Notes: generated from the letters alone by a model not told the origin. Positions 15,695 through 24,772 are shown, counted from the first letter of the stretch. The stretch is DNA of 64,000 bases from Thiemannella venezuelensis (GCF_014203605.1 NZ_JACHJJ010000031.1:30600-94599); one strand, 5' to 3'. Numbers and translations: made by a program.

Positions 15695-16789
15695 TCACTC
15701 TCCCGGCCGTCCGCCCAGGTAGCAGAAATCCGGGTGCGGATGCATCAGGAAGTCGTGGTGGGAGATGTTCCAGGCGTAGGCGCCGGCCATCGCGAACTCC
15801 ACCACGTCCCCGGGTTCCAGCGCGATCGGCACCCTTCTGGCCAGCAGGTCCTTCGGCGTGCAGAGCTGCCCGGCGATCGTGACCGGCTCCCCCGCCGCGC
15901 CCGGCACGACCGGCTGGTCGTGGCCCTTGGTCGCCGGGGTCCTGATGTGGTGGGTGCCGCCGGCGACGATCGCGAACAGCTCGCCGTGCACGCGCTTGAC
16001 GTCGATCACCCGGGTCGCGTACCGCCCGCAGTACACCGTCAGGGACCGGCCCGGCTCGACCCGGAGCGTCTCCCCCTCGCGGCGCAGCTTCGCCAGGCCC
16101 TCGCCGTACGCCACCCAGTCGAACCGCTCGTCCGGGTCGGTGTAGGAGACGGCCATGCCCCCGCCGAGGTTGATCTCGGAGGCCCCGATCCCCCGCGCGT
16201 AGCCCAGTACGGCCTCCGCCAGCTCCAGGAGCTGCTGCGCCCGCAGCCCGCTGGCCAGGTGGGCGTGCACGCCGCGCAGCCGTATCCGGTCCTGTCCTTC
16301 CAGCAGGGCCAGGCACCCGGCGACCCCGTCCGGGTCCATGCCGAACGGCGTCGCCCCGCCCCCCATCGCCAGCGAGGCGCCCTCGACCGGGATCTCCAGG
16401 TTCACCCGGAGCAGGACGTCGGCCCGCCGGCCGGAGGCCAGCAGCCGCGCCAGCTCGCCGGGGCTCTCCACGTGCAGCCGGTGCACCGCCGAGGCCAGCT
16501 CCGCGTCGGTCTTGCCCGGCCCGCCCAGCGCGACCGGCACCTCCGGGAACAGCCCTTGTACGTGCGCCAGCTCCCCGCCCGAGGCCACCTCGAACCCGTC
16601 CACGTGCCGGGCCAGGACCCGCAGCAGCTCAGGGTCGGGGTTGGCCTTGACCGCGTAGTACAGCTCGACGCCGCCCAGCGCCCGCCGCACGGCCGACACG
16701 TGCGCCTCCAGCCCGGCCAGGTCGTAGACGAACGCGGGCAGCCTCCCCGCCGCCGCGAGCTCGTGCGCCCGCTCGGTCATGGCATCCAT
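15695..16789 (-). CDS. Fold-type III PLP-dependent decarboxylase (LysA/ornithine-decarboxylase-like)
   Basis: Cytoplasmic PLP enzyme of 364 residues with an alanine-racemase-type barrel and a C-terminal beta domain. The PLP lysine lies in YYAVKAN (about residue 48); the glycine-rich phosphate loop is NLGGGMAVSY; HAHLASG and the C-terminal GQLCTPKDLLARRV and GAYAWNISHHDF complete the family pattern. Diaminopimelate, ornithine or a siderophore precursor are possible substrates; no lysine or siderophore gene is adjacent. GGAGAG stands six bases before the ATG. It is shorter than typical LysA (about 420-460), which favours the siderophore/secondary-metabolism branch of the family (inference). Confidence 0.82.
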   Translation of the reverse strand: MDAMTERAHELAAAGRLPAFVYDLAGLEAHVSAVRRALGGVELYYAVKANPDPELLRVLARHVDGFEVASGGELAHVQGLFPEVPVALGGPGKTDAELASAVHRLHVESPGELARLLASGRRADVLLRVNLEIPVEGASLAMGGGATPFGMDPDGVAGCLALLEGQDRIRLRGVHAHLASGLRAQQLLELAEAVLGYARGIGASEINLGGGMAVSYTDPDERFDWVAYGEGLAKLRREGETLRVEPGRSLTVYCGRYATRVIDVKRVHGELFAIVAGGTHHIRTPATKGHDQPVVPGAAGEPVTIAGQLCTPKDLLARRVPIALEPGDVVEFAMAGAYAWNISHHDFLMHPHPDFCYLGGRPGE

Positions 16790-17005
16790 GGCGTCTCTCC
16801 GCTTCTCGCGAGCCCCGCACGGGGAGCGTGATCATTCTCAGCATCACACCCAACCGCACCCGTGACGACCGGAAAACCGGGAACGATCCGGCCCGGCATG
16901 GACGAGCAGCGCGAGGTGCACCTCATCCGCCTCGAACGGCCATGATCATCACATGCCCCTTGAAGCCGTACGGCACCGCATGACGGCCGCCGGGAGAACG
17001 GCGGA

Positions 17006-17833
17006 TCAGGGGCGCAGGGCGGTCCAGGCGGCGTAGTCGTGGACGGCGATGCCGGCGTAGGCGGGGTAGGCGGCGGCGGCCTCGTCGACCTGGTCCAGGG
17101 CCGTGGCCAGGGCCTCGCGGTCCTTGCCGTGGAAGCTGCAGTGGGGGCAGTCGGGGAGGTCGAGGGTCTCGGCGCCGAGCCGTACCGGGCGGCCGGCCCG
17201 CTCACCGCGGCGGAGCATGTCGGCGGAGATGTCCATGATCGATCCGGGTCCGGTTGCGGTGTCGCGGTAGGACATGACGGTGACCGCGTCGACGCGGGCC
17301 AGGACGTCGTCGGCCAGGGTCCGGCCGCCGGACGGGACGGTCTGGTACCAGAACGGCACGTCGGCTTCGAGCGGCCGGGGGTCGGCGTCGCGCAGCTCGG
17401 CCAGGAGCGAGGTGAAGGACGCGACGGTCTTCGCCCGGTCGGTCTTCCAGGCGGGCAGGTGGTACGGCTCCACGTCGACGTGGGCGGCGCGGAACAGGCC
17501 GGTGCCCATGGCGGTGCGCTGCCAGGCCAGCGCGGCGGCGTGGTCGAAGGTCCACTCGGGGGTGCCGCCGAGGGCGGCCAGCGCGATCCCGGCGGCGTCG
17601 GCGTTCCTCTTCAGCTCGGTCAGCCGGGTGCGCTCGCCCGCGGTGGGCTCCGGCGGCACGTAGGCGAAGATCTCGCCGACCTTCTGGGCTGCGGCCCACT
17701 CCACCACGGCGGCCGGGTCGGCCTTCTGCCACAGCCACATCGCCCGCTTCACGGTGGGGGCGGCGCAGGAGGGGACGAGCGCGGCCGCCACGGCCAGTAC
17801 GGCGAGCGCCCCGGCCGGAAACCGTCGGCCCAT
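17006..17833 (-). CDS. Exported TIM-barrel-like protein of unknown activity
   Basis: A 275-residue exported protein. The N-terminus (MGRRFPAGALAVLAVAAALVPSC) is a signal peptide with a weak lipobox. The rest has the strand/helix rhythm of a glycosidase-like barrel: MWLWQKADPAAVVEWAAAQ, VGEIFAYVPPEP, HVDVEPYHLPAW, VPFWYQTV, VDAVTVMSYRDTATG, RLGAETLDL and GIAVHDYAAW. The aspartate/glutamate in DVEPY and the acid in VMSYRD are candidate catalytic residues, as in GH18-like families, but I cannot name the family. Ribosome site GGGAGGTGGAG precedes the ATG. A small hairpin (16987-17004) follows its stop. Confidence 0.6.
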   Translation of the reverse strand: MGRRFPAGALAVLAVAAALVPSCAAPTVKRAMWLWQKADPAAVVEWAAAQKVGEIFAYVPPEPTAGERTRLTELKRNADAAGIALAALGGTPEWTFDHAAALAWQRTAMGTGLFRAAHVDVEPYHLPAWKTDRAKTVASFTSLLAELRDADPRPLEADVPFWYQTVPSGGRTLADDVLARVDAVTVMSYRDTATGPGSIMDISADMLRRGERAGRPVRLGAETLDLPDCPHCSFHGKDREALATALDQVDEAAAAYPAYAGIAVHDYAAWTALRP

Positions 17834-17953
17834 GCTCCACCTCCCCGTGCCGGCTGCCGTCCTTGACGTCCTCCCCGGTGGGAACGCCGGGGATTCCTGC
17901 CGCGCGGCACGGGCCGCGTTCCGGTGGGCTCCCGCTTCGCCGGGCGGGCGGTG

Positions 17954-18005
17954 CGGCCACCGGAAGCGGCCACCGGAAGCGGCCACCGGAAGCGGCCACC
18001 GGAAG
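17954..18005. repeat. Four tandem copies of a 13-bp repeat
   Basis: CGGCCACCGGAAG repeats four times exactly in the intergenic space between two leftward genes. It is non-coding in both proposed gene models; a hairpin (18027-18045, 7-bp stem) lies between it and the peptidase stop. Confidence 0.8.
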
Positions 18006-18065
18006 CGGGGCCCGTGCGGGAAGAGCCGGCGGCGCGCGGCCGCCGTGCCGGACGGGACGCGCGGA

Positions 18066-18779
18066 CTACTTCTCGACGGAGATGTGCACGTGGTCGAAGT
18101 GGTTGGCGGTCACGCTGCCGCGGTTCTCCATCAGGCGCCATCCCTCGCCCGCGCGGGCGGGGCTCCAGATGTGCTGGGCGAAGATGATGTACTTGATGCC
18201 GAGCTTCTCGGCGTTCTCCTTGACGTAGTTGGCGACCTCCCAGCCCTCCTTGAGCTTGGCGGAGGAGGGCATCTTGCCGCCAGAGTTGATCATGAAGTCC
18301 GCGGCCTTGCCGTGGGGGTGGTCGCTGCCCGGCATGCCGCCGTCGGCACGCCAGGCGCCGATGGTGGGGAACGGGCCGAACGTCGCGTCGACGACGTCGA
18401 TCACCTTCTGCATGGTGGAGGTGATGCGGCTCCCGCCGCCCAGGAGTTTGGACGGTTCGTGGGCCTTCTCCGCGCCGGTGCCTCCCGAGGTTGCCGTGGT
18501 GCCCGAGGTTGCCGTGGTGCCCGAGGTTGCCGTGGTGCCCGAGGTTGCCGTGGTGCCCGAGGCGGCGGTGGAGGGGCCGGTGGCCGCCGTACCCGTCGTG
18601 CCCGCCGTGGGAGTGGACGGCGAGGTCGAGGTCGCTGCGGTCGTGCCGGCCTGCTGCCGTGCGGCGGTGAGCTGGGCCGCGAACTGCCGGCCGGAGGCGC
18701 CGGAACTCGCCGAGAGCTGGCCGAACTGGCTCTGCAGTTCGGCCACCCGGCCGTGGATGGCGGTGATGCCGTCGGTCAC
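18066..18779 (-). CDS. Zinc peptidoglycan peptidase without signal peptide, linked to flagellar operon
   Basis: A 237-residue protein. An N-terminal helical segment (VTDGITAIHGRVAELQSQFGQL) and a low-complexity Thr/Ser/Ala/Gly linker with four TATSGT repeats precede a C-terminal LAS/M15-like domain of the ARB_07466 type: GSDHPHGKAADFMI supplies a histidine and aspartate, HFDHVHISV the last histidine ligand. Such enzymes cut peptidoglycan peptides. There is no Sec or Tat signal, yet the target lies outside the membrane; export through the flagellar secretion path, as for rod-cap FlgJ, is an attractive inference. GTG start with GAGGGGAG upstream. It is divergent from flgB and has its own sigma-28-type promoter. 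Confidence 0.82.
   Translation of the reverse strand: MTDGITAIHGRVAELQSQFGQLSASSGASGRQFAAQLTAARQQAGTTAATSTSPSTPTAGTTGTAATGPSTAASGTTATSGTTATSGTTATSGTTATSGGTGAEKAHEPSKLLGGGSRITSTMQKVIDVVDATFGPFPTIGAWRADGGMPGSDHPHGKAADFMINSGGKMPSSAKLKEGWEVANYVKENAEKLGIKYIIFAQHIWSPARAGEGWRLMENRGSVTANHFDHVHISVEK
18487..18558 (-). repeat. Four 18-bp repeats inside the peptidase linker
   Basis: GAGGTTGCCGTGGTGCCC occurs four times exactly in tandem and encodes the Thr/Ala/Ser/Gly linker of the peptidase. In-frame length change is expected. Confidence 0.85.
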
Positions 18780-18817
18780 TCGGGCTCCCCTCGCTGGGCA
18801 TGGTGGGCGTCTGCAGC

Positions 18818-18845
18818 ATCGGCAGGGCTCCGCCGTCACCTGAGG
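18818..18845 (-). promoter_or_regulatory. Sigma-28/WhiG-type promoter for the zinc peptidase
   Basis: Minus strand CCTCA (18845-18841), 17-base spacer, GCCGAT (18823-18818), 38 bases before the GTG at 18779. It points away from the flgB promoter at 18882, so the two form a divergent pair. Confidence 0.65.
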
Positions 18846-18881
18846 ACTTGCGGGACAGCCGGCAGCGAAAAAAGGAAAAGT

Positions 18882-18908
18882 CCTCAGGACGGCTCCGGTC
18901 CGTCCGAT
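18882..18908 (+). promoter_or_regulatory. Sigma-28/WhiG-type promoter for the flgB operon
   Basis: CCTCA at 18882-18886, 16-base spacer, TCCGAT at 18903-18908 followed by GGGG; 79 bases before the flgB GTG. It would drive a 10-kb operon down to flgE. Confidence 0.75.
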
Positions 18909-18987
18909 GGGGGGACCTGAGCAGGGAGTGCTCGCCCCGTTACGCCATGGATCGGCGGTCGTAGAGAAGAGCGAACGGAGTCTGTTC

Positions 18988-19338
18988 GTGCTCGAGGACG
19001 TCACCTCCAGCGTGGTACGCGCCGCGCTGAAGGGCCTGGCCCAGCGCCAGCGTGTCATCGCCGACAACATCGCCAATATCGAGACTCCCGGCTTTCTCGC
19101 CGGCCGCGTCCAGTTCGAGGAAGCCCTGCGGACCGCCGTCAAGAGCGGATCCGCCCCCGGCCAGGTGGAGCCGGAGACCGCCCGCTCCCTGGAGCCCACC
19201 CGGGAGAACGGCAACAACGTCAACCTCGACCACGAGACCTTGTCGCACATGGACACCGTGCTGCGCTACCAGACGATGCTGAAGGCCCTCGACGCCAAGC
19301 ACAACCTGCTCCGCACCGTCGCCAGGGGAGGCATGTGA
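18988..19338 (+). CDS. flgB: Flagellar proximal rod protein FlgB
   Basis: Proximal rod subunit joining the MS ring to the rod, exported by the flagellar type III system. 116 residues. The family signature LKGLAQRQRVIADNIANIET is at the N-terminus and LSHMDTVLRYQTMLKALDAK at the C-terminus, the helical ends that coil in the rod. The GTG at 18988 is chosen because it gives the canonical N-terminus and has GGAG nine bases before. It is the first gene of the 12-gene rod/basal-body/hook operon; flgC begins two bases after the stop. Confidence 0.93.
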   Translation: MLEDVTSSVVRAALKGLAQRQRVIADNIANIETPGFLAGRVQFEEALRTAVKSGSAPGQVEPETARSLEPTRENGNNVNLDHETLSHMDTVLRYQTMLKALDAKHNLLRTVARGGM

Positions 19339-19339
19339 C

Positions 19340-19750
19340 ATGAGTGGCGGACCTTTCAGGGCGATCGGCATCGCCGGCACGGGCGTGACCGTCTACCGCA
19401 AGTGGCTGGACGCCGTGTCGGACAACATCGCCAACATCAACAACGTCAGTTCCACCACCGGCGAGGCGTTCCGCGAGCGCTTCGTGGTCGCCCAGGCGGT
19501 CGACTACGGGTCGGGCACCGGCGGCGTCCAGGTCGGCGGGATCCAGCTGGGCAGCGCCGAGGGCCGTCTGGTCCACGAGCCCGACAACCCCCTGGCCGAC
19601 GAGAACGGCTACGTGCGCTACCCCGACATCGACCTGGGCGCGCAGATGGGGCAGCTGATGATGGCGCAGCGCTCCTACCAGGCGAACCTCTCCGTCGTCG
19701 ACCGCGCCTATGACGCCTACCAGGCCGCACTCCAGCTCGGGAGGAACTGA
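19340..19750 (+). CDS. flgC: Flagellar proximal rod protein FlgC
   Basis: Proximal rod subunit, 136 residues. FRAIGIAGTGVTVYRKWLDAVSDNIANINN at the N-terminus (quoted in part by family) contains the ANxANxxT-like rod motif, and GAQMGQLMMAQRSYQANLSV at the C-terminus is the second coiled helix; VRYPDIDLG is also typical. The ribosome site lies in the end of flgB (AGGGGAGGC). Its stop overlaps the fliE ATG (ATGA). Confidence 0.94.
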   Translation: MSGGPFRAIGIAGTGVTVYRKWLDAVSDNIANINNVSSTTGEAFRERFVVAQAVDYGSGTGGVQVGGIQLGSAEGRLVHEPDNPLADENGYVRYPDIDLGAQMGQLMMAQRSYQANLSVVDRAYDAYQAALQLGRN

Positions 19751-20070
19751 TGAGCATCGACCCGATCGGTCCGATCGCCGGACCGCTGCGCATCGCCGCC
19801 CCCACCGCCCCGACCGGCCCCACCGGTGTCGAGGCGGGCCGGAACGCCGCCGAGGTCTTCGGCGGGCTGGTCACCAAGAACATCGAGAACCTGCAGGCCA
19901 CCCAGGCCAAGGCCGACGACCTGGCCGTCAAGGCGGCCACCGGCGACCTGCAGGACGCCCACGACTACATGGCCGCCAGCATGGAGGCCGCGCTCGCCAC
20001 CCAGCTCACCGTCGCCATCCGTGACAAGGCCGTCGCCGCCTTCACCGAGATCATGAGGATGCAGGCCTGA
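19750..20070 (+). CDS. fliE: Flagellar MS-ring/rod adaptor FliE
   Basis: Links the FliF ring to the rod; exported early through the flagellar gate. 106 residues. The C-terminal half (LQDAHDYMAASMEAALATQL and DKAVAAFTEIMRMQA) carries the conserved FliE helices; the first 35 residues are Pro/Ala-rich and variable. ATG overlaps the flgC stop, and its own stop shares one base with the fliF ATG. Confidence 0.92.
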   Translation: MSIDPIGPIAGPLRIAAPTAPTGPTGVEAGRNAAEVFGGLVTKNIENLQATQAKADDLAVKAATGDLQDAHDYMAASMEAALATQLTVAIRDKAVAAFTEIMRMQA

Positions 20071-21686
20071 TGCAGGAACGCGCGCTCGCCGCCCTCCGCA
20101 AGGCCCGCTCCACGTTCGGGTCGTTCTCCACCGGTCAGAAGGCCGTCACCATCTCCATGGTCCTGGCCCTCGCGGTCGGCGGATTCTTCTTCTCCCAGTG
20201 GGCCTCCCAGCCCTCCTACGCCACCCTCTACTCCAATCTCTCCGGCGCCGACGGCAACGCCATCGTCGAGAAGCTCACCGCCGACGGCGTGCCGTACCAG
20301 CTGACCGACGGCGGCAGCACCATCCAGGTCCCGCAGGCGCAGGTCTACGACCTGCGCCTGAAGATGAGCGGTGAGGGCCTGCCGAGCCAGGCCGACGGCG
20401 GCGGCTACTCCCTGCTGGACAAGCAGGGCATCACCACCTCCGACTTCATGCAGCACGTCGGCTACCAGCGCGCCCTGGAGGGCGAGCTGGCCAAGACCAT
20501 CAAGTCGATCGAGGGCGTCACCTCCGCCAGCGTGCACCTCGCGATCCCGCAGAAGGACGTCTTCACCGACGACGCCGCCAAGCCGACCGCGTCGGTCCTG
20601 GTGAGCACCCAGGCCGACAAGCCGATGACGCACAGCCAGGTCAAGGCCGTGGTCAACCTGGTCGGCTCCAGCATCGAGGGCATGAACCCGGCCGACGTGA
20701 CCCTGGCCGACTCCACCGGCAAGGTGCTGTCGGCCGGCGGCGAGCAGGCGCTCGGCGCCTCCGGTGACGAGCGCGAGCAGCAGACGCAGGCGTTCGAGCA
20801 GCGGATGAGCGGCTCGATCCAGCAGATGCTGACCCAGGTCCTCGGCCCGGGCAAGGCCGTCGTGAAGGTCACCGCCGACCTCGACTACGACCAGACCGAG
20901 ACCAAGAGCCAGCGCTACGTCAACGACCCCAACCTGCCGCCGCTGTCGTCGACGACCAAGGAGGAGTCCTACAGCGGTGGGGGCACGCCGACCGGCGGTG
21001 TCCTGGGCCCGGACAACATCCAGGTGCCGTCCACCCAGGCGGGCAACGACTACAAGTCGACCACCGAGACCCGCGACAACGCGGTCGGCCTGGTCACCGA
21101 GACCCGCAAGACCGCTCCGGGCAAGGTCCGCAAGCTCGACGTCGCCGTGATGGTCGACGGCCAGGCCGCCGTGGGGATGGACGTCGCGGAGATCCAGCGC
21201 ATCGTCACCTCCGCCGCGGGCGTGGACGCCCAGCGCGGCGACACCATCGCCGTCGCAGCGCTGCCGTTCGACAACAGCGCATCCGAGAAGGCCGCAGCCG
21301 AGCTCGCCGCCACGCAGCAGGCCGAGCAGGACGCGCGCACGATGGAACTGGTCAAGATCGGTGGCGCCGCCGCGATCATCGCCCTGCTGTTCGCGGTCGG
21401 GCTGCTGCGCGGCCGCCGCAAGCGCCGCTCGGCGCTGTCGAAGAAGGAGCAGGCGAAGCTGGCGGAGCTCCAGGCCGAACTGGAGCGCGTCAAGGTCGAG
21501 GCCGCCAAGGCCGCGATCGAGGCCGCCGAGCGCGAGGCGCTTCCGGCCGGCACGGGCGAGCAGCCCGCCGAGCCCGACGCGGACAAGCGCGAGGAACTGC
21601 GCGAGGAGATCTCCGGAATGGTCTCCCGCCAGCCCGAGGAAGTCGCCCAGGTGCTGCGCAGCTGGCTCGCTGACAGGAGGAGCTGA
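20070..21686 (+). CDS. fliF: Flagellar MS-ring protein FliF
   Basis: Forms the membrane ring on which the basal body is built. 538 residues. TM1 (KAVTISMVLALAVGGFFFSQ) lies near residue 30, followed by the YscJ-type ring domains (YATLYSNLSGADGNAIVEKL, YSLLDKQGITTSDFMQHVGY, RALEGELAKTI), a Gly/Ser-rich loop, a second TM (GGAAAIIALLFAVGLL) near residue 430, and a cytoplasmic tail ending EEVAQVLRSWLADRRS that binds FliG. Start ATG overlaps the fliE stop; AGGAGG before the end serves fliG. Confidence 0.95.
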   Translation: MQERALAALRKARSTFGSFSTGQKAVTISMVLALAVGGFFFSQWASQPSYATLYSNLSGADGNAIVEKLTADGVPYQLTDGGSTIQVPQAQVYDLRLKMSGEGLPSQADGGGYSLLDKQGITTSDFMQHVGYQRALEGELAKTIKSIEGVTSASVHLAIPQKDVFTDDAAKPTASVLVSTQADKPMTHSQVKAVVNLVGSSIEGMNPADVTLADSTGKVLSAGGEQALGASGDEREQQTQAFEQRMSGSIQQMLTQVLGPGKAVVKVTADLDYDQTETKSQRYVNDPNLPPLSSTTKEESYSGGGTPTGGVLGPDNIQVPSTQAGNDYKSTTETRDNAVGLVTETRKTAPGKVRKLDVAVMVDGQAAVGMDVAEIQRIVTSAAGVDAQRGDTIAVAALPFDNSASEKAAAELAATQQAEQDARTMELVKIGGAAAIIALLFAVGLLRGRRKRRSALSKKEQAKLAELQAELERVKVEAAKAAIEAAEREALPAGTGEQPAEPDADKREELREEISGMVSRQPEEVAQVLRSWLADRRS

Positions 21687-21688
21687 CC

Positions 21689-22702
21689 ATGCCGATGACC
21701 GAGACTCTGTCCGGCCTGCGCAAGGCCGCCGTCCTGCTCGTGCAGATGGGCAAGGACGACTCCGCGAAGGTGCTCTCGCAGCTGCGCGAGGGCGAGGTCG
21801 AGGAGCTGACCGCCGAGATCGTACGGCTCGGCACCGTCGACCCCGGCGACGCCCTGGAGATCCTCACCGAGTTCCGCGACCTGACGACCGCCTACCGCTA
21901 CGCCGGTCAGGGCGGCATGGACTTCGCGCGCGAACTGCTGGAGGCGTCGCTGGGCCGGGAGCGGGCCAGCCAGATCGTCGAGCGGCTCTCGGCCTCGCTG
22001 GTCGACCTGCCGTTCAGCTTCCTGCAGCGGGCCGACCCCCGCCAGGTGCTCTCGTTCGTGCAGGACGAGCACCCGCAGCTCATCGCGCTGGTGCTCGCGC
22101 ACCTGCCGGCGCACCTGGGCGCGCAGATCCTGTCGGGTCTCAGCCCGGTCCTGCAGGCCGACGTGGCGCACCGCATCGCGGTGATGGACCGGACCTCGCC
22201 GGACATCATCCGCCAGGTGGAGTCGATGCTGGAGCGCAAGCTCTCCTCGGTGCTCCAGCCGTCGGACCTGTCGGCGGTGGGCGGCCTGCAGCCGCTGGTG
22301 GACATCATCAACCGTGCGGACCGTGTCACCGAGCGCATGATCCTCGAGGGCCTGGAGGGGCGCAGCCCCGAGCTCGCCGAGGAGGTCCGCAGCCGGATGT
22401 TCATGTTCGAGGACGTCGTCCACCTCGACGACCGCGCCGTCCAGCTCGTGGTCCGGCAGGTCGAGACCGCCGACCTGGCCACCGCCCTCAAGGGCGTCGG
22501 CCAGGACGTGCTCAGCAAGATCACGCGCAACCTGTCCGAGCGGGCCGCCGAGAACCTCGTCGAGGAGATCGAGCTGCTCGGCCCGGTCCGGCTGCGCACG
22601 GTCGAGGAGGCCCAGGCCAAGATCGTTCACGCGATCCGGGCACTGGAGGAGTCGGGTCAGATCGTAATTCGCCGAGGGGACGAGGATGAGTTCGTCGCTT
22701 GA
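21689..22702 (+). CDS. fliG: Flagellar motor switch protein FliG
   Basis: Rotor protein that contacts FliF, FliM and the stator. 337 residues, the normal length. The N-terminal domain begins LSGLRKAAVLLVQMGKDDSAKVL; the middle domain has the FliM-binding DEHPQLIALVLAHLP; the C-terminal torque helix MFMFEDVVHLDDRAVQLVVRQV contains the conserved charged residues. AGGAGGAGC stands seven bases before the ATG. Its last 17 bases overlap fliH. Confidence 0.95.
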   Translation: MPMTETLSGLRKAAVLLVQMGKDDSAKVLSQLREGEVEELTAEIVRLGTVDPGDALEILTEFRDLTTAYRYAGQGGMDFARELLEASLGRERASQIVERLSASLVDLPFSFLQRADPRQVLSFVQDEHPQLIALVLAHLPAHLGAQILSGLSPVLQADVAHRIAVMDRTSPDIIRQVESMLERKLSSVLQPSDLSAVGGLQPLVDIINRADRVTERMILEGLEGRSPELAEEVRSRMFMFEDVVHLDDRAVQLVVRQVETADLATALKGVGQDVLSKITRNLSERAAENLVEEIELLGPVRLRTVEEAQAKIVHAIRALEESGQIVIRRGDEDEFVA

Positions 22703-23363
22703 CGCTGTTGTACGTGGGGCGGACGCGCGGACGTTCACCGCCGCCCGCTTCGCGGCCGACTTCGGCCCCGGGAACAACCTGCCCACGGAGATCGTCGAGG
22801 AGGCCCGCGCCACCGCGCAGGCCGCCGGATACGCCGCGGGCTGGGCCCAGGGTCGCGAGGAGGCCCGTGCGGAGGCCCAGCGGATCGCCCAGGCCACCGC
22901 CAGAGCCGAGGCCGAGCGCACCGCCCGGGCCGAGGCCGAGCAGACCGCCCGGCTGGACAGCGCCCTGACCGCGCTCGCCGCGTCGGCCGGACAGCTGGAG
23001 CGGCAGACCGCCCCGGTGGCCACCGAGATCGAGGAGCTCATCCTGCAGACCGCCTTCACCATCGCCGAGGCCGTCCTCGGCCGGGAGATCGCGCACTCCC
23101 CCGAGCCCGGCCGCGAGGCCCTGGCCCGGGCACTGGAGCTGGCGCCCGCGGGCCGTCCCGTGCTCGTCCGGCTGAACCCCGGCGACCACGCCACCCTCGT
23201 CGGCGCGGGTGAGGCCCGCTTCGACTTCGACGGACGGGACGTGGCCCTGGTCGCCGACGCCGGCCTGGAGCCGGGGGACGCCGTCGCCGAGTGCGACGCG
23301 ACCTCCGTCGACGCCCGGCTGAGCACCGCCGTGCAGCGAGCCAAGGAGGCCCTGGGCCTGTGA
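22686..23363 (+). CDS. fliH: Flagellar export ATPase regulator FliH
   Basis: Cytoplasmic stator-like partner that holds the FliI ATPase at the C ring. 225 residues. A helical Ala/Glu/Arg-rich N-terminal half (AAGYAAGWAQGREEARAEAQ) is followed by the FliH C-terminal domain (EELILQTAFTIAEAVLGREI, RPVLVRLNPGDHATL, GDAVAECDATSVDARLS). The gene begins inside the end of fliG and ends in a GTGA overlap with fliI, fixing both starts. Confidence 0.9.
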   Translation: MSSSLDAVVRGADARTFTAARFAADFGPGNNLPTEIVEEARATAQAAGYAAGWAQGREEARAEAQRIAQATARAEAERTARAEAEQTARLDSALTALAASAGQLERQTAPVATEIEELILQTAFTIAEAVLGREIAHSPEPGREALARALELAPAGRPVLVRLNPGDHATLVGAGEARFDFDGRDVALVADAGLEPGDAVAECDATSVDARLSTAVQRAKEALGL

Positions 23364-24664
23364 TCTCCACCCTCGACGCACGCGTCAAGGCCGCCGCGGC
23401 GGCCGCACGGCCCCGCGTGACCGGCAAGGTCTCCGCCGTGATCGGCCTCTCGGTGGTCGTGGAGGGCGTGACCGGCAAAGTGGGCGACCTGGTCCACCTC
23501 GGCGGCGGCCCCGCCGCGGTCCCGGCCGAGGTGGTCGCCCTCGACGGCGGGCGGCTGAGCTGCCTGCCGCTGGGCCCGCTGACCGGCATCGGAGTGGGCA
23601 GCCCCGTCACCGCCACCGGAGACGCGCTGCGCATCCCGGTCGGCGAGGCGCTGCGCGGCCGCGTCCTGGACGGCCTCGGCCGCCCGCTCGACGGCGGCCC
23701 CTCCCTGGCCGGGCTGGAGATGGTCCCGGTGGAGAACGAGCCGCCGCCGGCCCTGCAGCGCCGCCGCATCAGCGAGCCCATGCCGCTGGGCGTGCGCGCC
23801 ATGGACACCATGATCACCGTCGGCAACGGGCAGCGGCTCGGCATCTTCGCGGGCTCCGGCGTCGGCAAGTCCAGCCTCATGTCCATGATCACCCGGGGCA
23901 CCGAGGCGGAGATCACCGTGGTGGCCCTGGTCGGCGAGCGCGGCCGCGAGGTCCGGGAGTTCCTGGAGAACGACCTGGGCCCCGAGGGCCTGGCCCGCTC
24001 CGTCGTGATCGTGGCCACCTCCGACCAGCCGCCCATGGTCCGCCTGCGCGCCTGCTTCACCGCCACCCGGATCGCCGAGTGGTTCCGCGACCAGGGCCGC
24101 GACGCCCTGCTGCTGATGGACAGCCTCACCCGGGCCGCCATGGCCCAGCGCGAGGTCGGCCTCTCGGCCGGCGAGCCCCCGGCCACCCGCGGCTACCCGC
24201 CGTCGGTGTTCGCGATGCTCCCCCGCCTGCTGGAGCGGGCCGGGCCCGGCATCGACGGCAGCATCACCGGCCTGTACACGGTCCTCGTCGACGGCGACGA
24301 CCACAACGAGCCGATCGCCGACGCGGCCCGCTCCATCCTGGACGGCCACGTCGTGCTCGACCGCCGCCTGGCCACCGCCGGGCACTTCCCGACGATCGAC
24401 GTGCTGGAGTCGGTCTCGCGCGTCGCCGGCGCGGTGACCAGCCGCGAGCAGCGCGCGGACGCGACCGCGCTGCGCCGCCTGATGGCCGCCCACCGCGACA
24501 TCCGCGAACTGGTGGAGATCGGCGCGTACGTACCCGGCACCAACCCCGACGCGGACCTGGCGCGTGCGCTCTGGCCGCGCGTCGAGGCCTTCCTGCGTCA
24601 GGACATGGACGACCAGACCCCGGCCGCGGAGGCCTGGGACTCGCTGCGGGCCCTGCTGAGCTGA
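23360..24664 (+). CDS. fliI: Flagellum-specific export ATPase FliI
   Basis: F1-beta-like ATPase that unloads chaperones and helps substrate entry into the flagellar export gate. 434 residues. Walker A GSGVGKSS is near residue 167, Walker B LLLMDSLTR near residue 255, preceded by GERGREVREFLE; EVGLSAGEPPATRGYPPSVF and SITGLYTVLVDGDD are standard FliI motifs. GTG start at 23360 overlaps the fliH stop (GTGA) and gives the usual N-terminus. A 108-base gap with a duplicated CCTTCCCACCGG separates it from fliJ. Confidence 0.96.
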   Translation: MISTLDARVKAAAAAARPRVTGKVSAVIGLSVVVEGVTGKVGDLVHLGGGPAAVPAEVVALDGGRLSCLPLGPLTGIGVGSPVTATGDALRIPVGEALRGRVLDGLGRPLDGGPSLAGLEMVPVENEPPPALQRRRISEPMPLGVRAMDTMITVGNGQRLGIFAGSGVGKSSLMSMITRGTEAEITVVALVGERGREVREFLENDLGPEGLARSVVIVATSDQPPMVRLRACFTATRIAEWFRDQGRDALLLMDSLTRAAMAQREVGLSAGEPPATRGYPPSVFAMLPRLLERAGPGIDGSITGLYTVLVDGDDHNEPIADAARSILDGHVVLDRRLATAGHFPTIDVLESVSRVAGAVTSREQRADATALRRLMAAHRDIRELVEIGAYVPGTNPDADLARALWPRVEAFLRQDMDDQTPAAEAWDSLRALLS

Positions 24665-24772
24665 GCGACTCCCGCCGGCGGCCGCCCTGACGCGCGGCCG
24701 CCCCGATGAGCGAGCGACCGCTCACCTCCCTTCCCACCGGCCTTCCCACCGGTTCCACACTGAGGAGTCTCG

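Noticed and set aside
18487..18558. Possible CRISPR-like array
   Set aside because: The repeats are in tandem without spacers and encode a protein linker in frame. No CRISPR array or cas gene was seen in the window.
21050..24493. Minus-strand open frame of 1147 codons opposite fliF-fliI
   Set aside because: Composition (runs of Gly, Arg, Val, His) and the third-codon pattern show it is the antisense of four real genes; no ribosome site.
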